DNA from: Lachnoanaerobaculum umeaense
GTDB taxonomy: Bacteria; Bacillota; Clostridia; Lachnospirales; Lachnospiraceae
Length of the DNA: 64,000 bases
Reading direction: 5' to 3'
Assembly (NCBI RefSeq): GCF_003589745.1
Contig: NZ_CP032364.1
Coordinates: 930,001-994,000 of the forward strand
The position numbers were made by a program, and so were the translations under genes. Below are positions 60,931-64,000 of this stretch, piece after piece. Under the pieces are notes generated by a model. That model searched no databases. It saw only the letters and a program-made list of their open reading frames with translations, and was not told where the DNA came from. The first letter of the stretch is position 1; each line of letters opens with the position of its first letter.

Positions 60931-62886
60931 ATGAAGATAACATTAAAAGATGGCTCAGTAAAAGAGTATGAAAGTAAAAAAAGTATTATTGATATTGCTA
61001 AAGATATCAGTGAGGGATTGGCAAGAAATGTAGTAGCAGGTGAAGTAAATGGAGTTATGCATGACCTTAGAGATGAAATTGATGCTGACTGTGAACTCAA
61101 CCTTATTACAGTTAAAGATAAGGAGGCACTCTCTGTTATAAGACATTCGGCATCACATGTACTTGCAGAAGCTGTAAAGAGAGTTTTTCCGGAGGCTAAG
61201 CTTGCTATTGGACCAAGCATTGCAGAAGGTTTTTACTATGATTTTGATCATGAGCCATTCTCAAGAGAGGACCTTGACAAGCTTGAAGCTGAGATGAAAA
61301 AAATCATAAAAGAAGGTGCACATATTGAAAAATTTGAGCTTCCAAGAGAAGAAGCCATTAAGTTTATGGAAGAAAGAAATGAGCCTTATAAGGTAGAACT
61401 TATACAGGATTTACCTGATGGAGAGATAATATCATTCTATAAGCAAGGTGATTTTACAGACCTTTGTGCGGGACCTCATCTTCAAAGAACAAAGGATATC
61501 AAGGCTTTTAAACTTATATCATCATCAATGGCATATTGGAGAGGTGATTCAAACAAGGCAAAGCTTCAAAGAATATATGGTACAGCCTATAATTCAAAAG
61601 AAGAGCTGGAGGCACATTTAAAGCATCTTGAAGAGATAAAGCTTAGAGACCACAATAAGCTTGGAAGAGAGATGGAGCTATTTACAACAGTAGATGTAAT
61701 AGGTCAGGGACTTCCTCTTATGTTACCAAAGGGTACAAAGATGATACAGAAGCTTCAAAGGTGGATCGAGGACTTAGAGGACAATGAGTGGGGCTATGTA
61801 AGAACAAAGACACCTCTTATGGCAAAGTCTGATCTTTATAAGATTTCAGGTCATTGGGATCACTATCAGGACGGTATGTTTATACTCGGGGATCCACAAA
61901 ATGATGGAGAAATTCTTGCTCTAAGGCCTATGACATGTCCATTCCAGTACTATGTATATAAGAACAGCCAAAAGTCATACAGAGATCTTCCATATCGTAT
62001 GGGTGAGACTTCTACACTTTTTAGAAATGAAGATTCAGGAGAGATGCATGGACTTACAAGAGTGAGACAGTTTACTATTTCAGAGGGTCACAATGTAATT
62101 AGACCTGATCAGGCTGAAGAAGAGTTGCAAAACTGCTTAAATCTTGCAATATATGTACTTGATACTTTAGGTCTTAGAGATGATGTTACATTCAGACTTT
62201 CAAAATGGGATAAGAATAATAAGGAGAAATACCTTGGAGATGAGGCATATTGGGAAGGTACACAGGGTGCACTCAGAAATATCCTCATAGAGAAGGGGCT
62301 TCCATTTACAGAGGCTGATGGTGAGGCTGCATTCTATGGTCCAAAGATAGATATCCAGGCAAAGAATGTATATGGCAAAGAAGATACAATGATCACAATC
62401 CAGCTTGATGCCGCTATTGCAGAGAACTTTGATCTTTACTATATCGATCAAAACGGAGCTAAGGTAAGACCTTATATAGTTCATAGAACATCTCTCGGTT
62501 GCTATGAGAGAACTCTTGCATGGCTTATTGAAAAGTATGCAGGTAAGTTCCCTACATGGTTATGTGCCGAGCAGGTAAGAATTCTTCCTATATCAGATAA
62601 GTATGCAGACTATGCAAACTCTGTTTTGAAAGAACTTAAGAAAAACGGTGTGGATGCTACACTTGATACAAGAACAGAGAAGATTGGATTTAAGATAAGA
62701 GATGCAAGACTTTCAAGACTTCCATATATGCTTGTGGTAGGTGAGAAGGAAGAGGCAGAAGGAACTGTATCAGTAAGAAGTAGATTTGCCGGAGATGAGG
62801 GCAGCAAAAAGCTTTCAGACTTTGTAGATATGATTTGTAAAGAGATAAGAACTAAGGAAATAAGAAAAGAAGAGGTTGTAGAATAA
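60931..62886 (+). CDS. thrS: threonyl-tRNA synthetase
   Basis: The 651-residue protein has all ThrRS domains: TGS (1-60), the editing domain with HSASHVLAEAV and CAGPHLQRT, the class II catalytic core with RPMTCPFQYYVYK (zinc Cys) and HRTSLGCYERTLAWLIE, and the anticodon-binding domain (about 545-640, WLCAEQVRILPISDKY). It charges tRNA(Thr) and edits Ser-tRNA(Thr). GGAGG precedes the ATG. It is controlled by the T-box leader. Confidence 0.98.
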   Translation: MKITLKDGSVKEYESKKSIIDIAKDISEGLARNVVAGEVNGVMHDLRDEIDADCELNLITVKDKEALSVIRHSASHVLAEAVKRVFPEAKLAIGPSIAEGFYYDFDHEPFSREDLDKLEAEMKKIIKEGAHIEKFELPREEAIKFMEERNEPYKVELIQDLPDGEIISFYKQGDFTDLCAGPHLQRTKDIKAFKLISSSMAYWRGDSNKAKLQRIYGTAYNSKEELEAHLKHLEEIKLRDHNKLGREMELFTTVDVIGQGLPLMLPKGTKMIQKLQRWIEDLEDNEWGYVRTKTPLMAKSDLYKISGHWDHYQDGMFILGDPQNDGEILALRPMTCPFQYYVYKNSQKSYRDLPYRMGETSTLFRNEDSGEMHGLTRVRQFTISEGHNVIRPDQAEEELQNCLNLAIYVLDTLGLRDDVTFRLSKWDKNNKEKYLGDEAYWEGTQGALRNILIEKGLPFTEADGEAAFYGPKIDIQAKNVYGKEDTMITIQLDAAIAENFDLYYIDQNGAKVRPYIVHRTSLGCYERTLAWLIEKYAGKFPTWLCAEQVRILPISDKYADYANSVLKELKKNGVDATLDTRTEKIGFKIRDARLSRLPYMLVVGEKEEAEGTVSVRSRFAGDEGSKKLSDFVDMICKEIRTKEIRKEEVVE

Positions 62887-62940
62887 ATATTAACAGGGGC
62901 TGATGGCTGATATAGTTATCAGCTTCTTCCGGATTGAGAT

Positions 62941-62970
62941 AAAAACAGTACTTTTGGGTACTGTTTTTTT
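62941..62970 (+). terminator. terminator after thrS
   Basis: AACAGTAC pairs with GTACTGTT around TTTTGG (plus flanking A-T pairs) and is followed by a T-run. Confidence 0.88.
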
Positions 62971-63047
62971 ATTTAGAAAATGTTAGACTAATCTTAATTA
63001 TTTACTATGGTTCCTGACTTCCGTCGTTTCTCTCAAAACCTAGTACT

Positions 63048-64000
63048 CTAGGTATACAAGAGCATGCAGTTTTGAAAGAAATTGTCGACTTCAGCTTTGG
63101 TTAAATAGAGGGCATCAAGGTTACTAAAACCAACCAGTTTTTTAACCTTTTCGTTAACGGCCTGGTTTCTTGATATATTGATATATGTATCATCACCTTT
63201 ATTTACCACCCTAAAATCACGCATAAAGTTGATCAAGTCATAAGAGTTTATTTTATTCTTGAAACACTTGATTTCTAATACTCTTAAAAGAAACAAGCTA
63301 AGGTAGCATATCAAAAAATGCCCATAGATTGTTTCTTTTTTCTGTAAATAAACGGGTCTTGCATCCAGGTATGATTTTGTAAGTCTAAAAGATTCTTCGA
63401 TCTTCCATAGGCTATGGTATGTTTTATATACCTGTAATGGCTCCATATCTATTTCGGATGTCACTAAAAGATTATATCCTGCATATTTAAGATCTTCATC
63501 AATCTTAGATTTATTTAAATCTATTATAGGCTTTATTGTCTTGCCTGTACTATCTTTAGTTATAATGTCTACATATTTAGCACAATCTCCAAGTTCATCT
63601 TTAGCGATATTTTTGTATGTAGAAAACTTTGAAGCTTTATCGACCATTTTCATTATTTCAAGCCTTTGTTTCTTTGCAAGGTTAGGATTATAAGAGACGA
63701 TACGCTTTTCTTTTACAGAAAACCTTGTAACACTCTCTTTTCCTGTTTCCGGATCAATCTCTTTAAAACTGTAATCAAAGCTGTCAATACAGGATTTAAG
63801 ACGAAAAGATATATTACCTCTTTCATCAGTGTAATTAGAAAAGACATTTGTATCATTCTCAAGTAGAACCCATTTCTTTTCCTTTTCACTTAGATTCTTA
63901 CCATGTATTGATTTTGAAAATATATAGCCGTCACTAGCTTCTTTAACTGCAGCATAAATATTTCTTGCACAATTAAGGCCTTTATCAGCCACCTGAATTG
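63048..64000 (-). CDS. IS1634/IS4-type transposase, C-terminal part (cut by window edge)
   Basis: The frame is open to the window end, so the N-terminus is missing. It begins with IQVADKGLNCARNI, where the Asp is the second acidic residue of the IS4-type core. It has the beta-strand insertion typical of IS1634 and the YREK-like region LWKIEESFRLTKSYLDARPVYLQKKETIYGHFLICYLSL with the catalytic Glu. The C-terminal tail is intact and no frameshift is visible in the part seen. The gene lies 3' to thrS and opposite in strand. Confidence 0.88.
   Translation of the reverse strand, partial: IQVADKGLNCARNIYAAVKEASDGYIFSKSIHGKNLSEKEKKWVLLENDTNVFSNYTDERGNISFRLKSCIDSFDYSFKEIDPETGKESVTRFSVKEKRIVSYNPNLAKKQRLEIMKMVDKASKFSTYKNIAKDELGDCAKYVDIITKDSTGKTIKPIIDLNKSKIDEDLKYAGYNLLVTSEIDMEPLQVYKTYHSLWKIEESFRLTKSYLDARPVYLQKKETIYGHFLICYLSLFLLRVLEIKCFKNKINSYDLINFMRDFRVVNKGDDTYINISRNQAVNEKVKKLVGFSNLDALYLTKAEVDNFFQNCMLLYT

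Overview
The window is AT-rich with strong Shine-Dalgarno sequences, many TTG and GTG starts, sigmaA-type promoters, a T-box leader and typical Firmicutes gene neighbourhoods. The gene content (DUF6110 beside a metal P-type ATPase, FeoB-associated Cys-rich protein, a RecU beginning MGTW, BspA-like repeat proteins, LicD and DUF2142) fits an anaerobic Lachnospiraceae-like Clostridia. The genus is inference only. I see no tRNA, rRNA or CRISPR array.

Layout. 1-13.2 kb is a dense plus-strand housekeeping run: the end of a FakA-type fatty-acid kinase, recG, an L,D-transpeptidase, rsmD, coaD, a coiled-coil protein, an m5C rRNA methyltransferase, two pseudouridine synthases, a HAD phosphatase, recU, a HisI-like protein with lost metal ligands, and a CPA1-type antiporter. 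At 13.2-15.5 kb an IS1202-type insertion sequence, flanked by a 27-29 bp direct repeat, sits between a small transporter-like gene and a patatin-like gene. At 16.4-21.3 kb lie an ABC importer of the TrpXYZ type, a cytidylate-kinase-like protein and citrate synthase, followed by the stump of a sigma factor gene. At 22.2-31.6 kb is a surface-glycan cluster (DUF2142, exported DUF5722, two glycosyltransferases, two polytopic proteins, LicD). At 31.7-41.6 kb is a patchwork of accessory genes, including two decayed genes.

At 41.7-43.9 kb is rpmG-secE-nusG-rplK-rplA with an L1-type leader. It ends in a terminator and is not followed by rplJ-rplL. Two BspA-like leucine-rich-repeat genes come next, then an operon-like group with radA, a YbaK-type deacylase and an 869-residue protein that joins a TetM-like ribosomal GTPase to a Rae1/YacP-type NYN endonuclease domain. 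I consider that fusion the most interesting gene here.

At 53.2-59.3 kb is a metal-homeostasis block: minus-strand feoA-feoA-feoB-small Cys-rich protein, divergent from DUF6110 and a P-type ATPase that lacks the CPC metal motif. Four TTAG-N6-CTAA-like boxes sit between them and a DtxR/MntR-family repressor gene lies downstream. The window ends with a GltD-like oxidoreductase, T-box-controlled thrS and a truncated transposase running off the edge.

Functional links: the feo genes, the metal ATPase and the DtxR-type gene probably form one metal-responsive unit. The TetM-Rae1 fusion suggests a factor that docks at the ribosomal A site through its GTPase module and cleaves mRNA through its NYN module. 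Both statements are inference from domains and layout.
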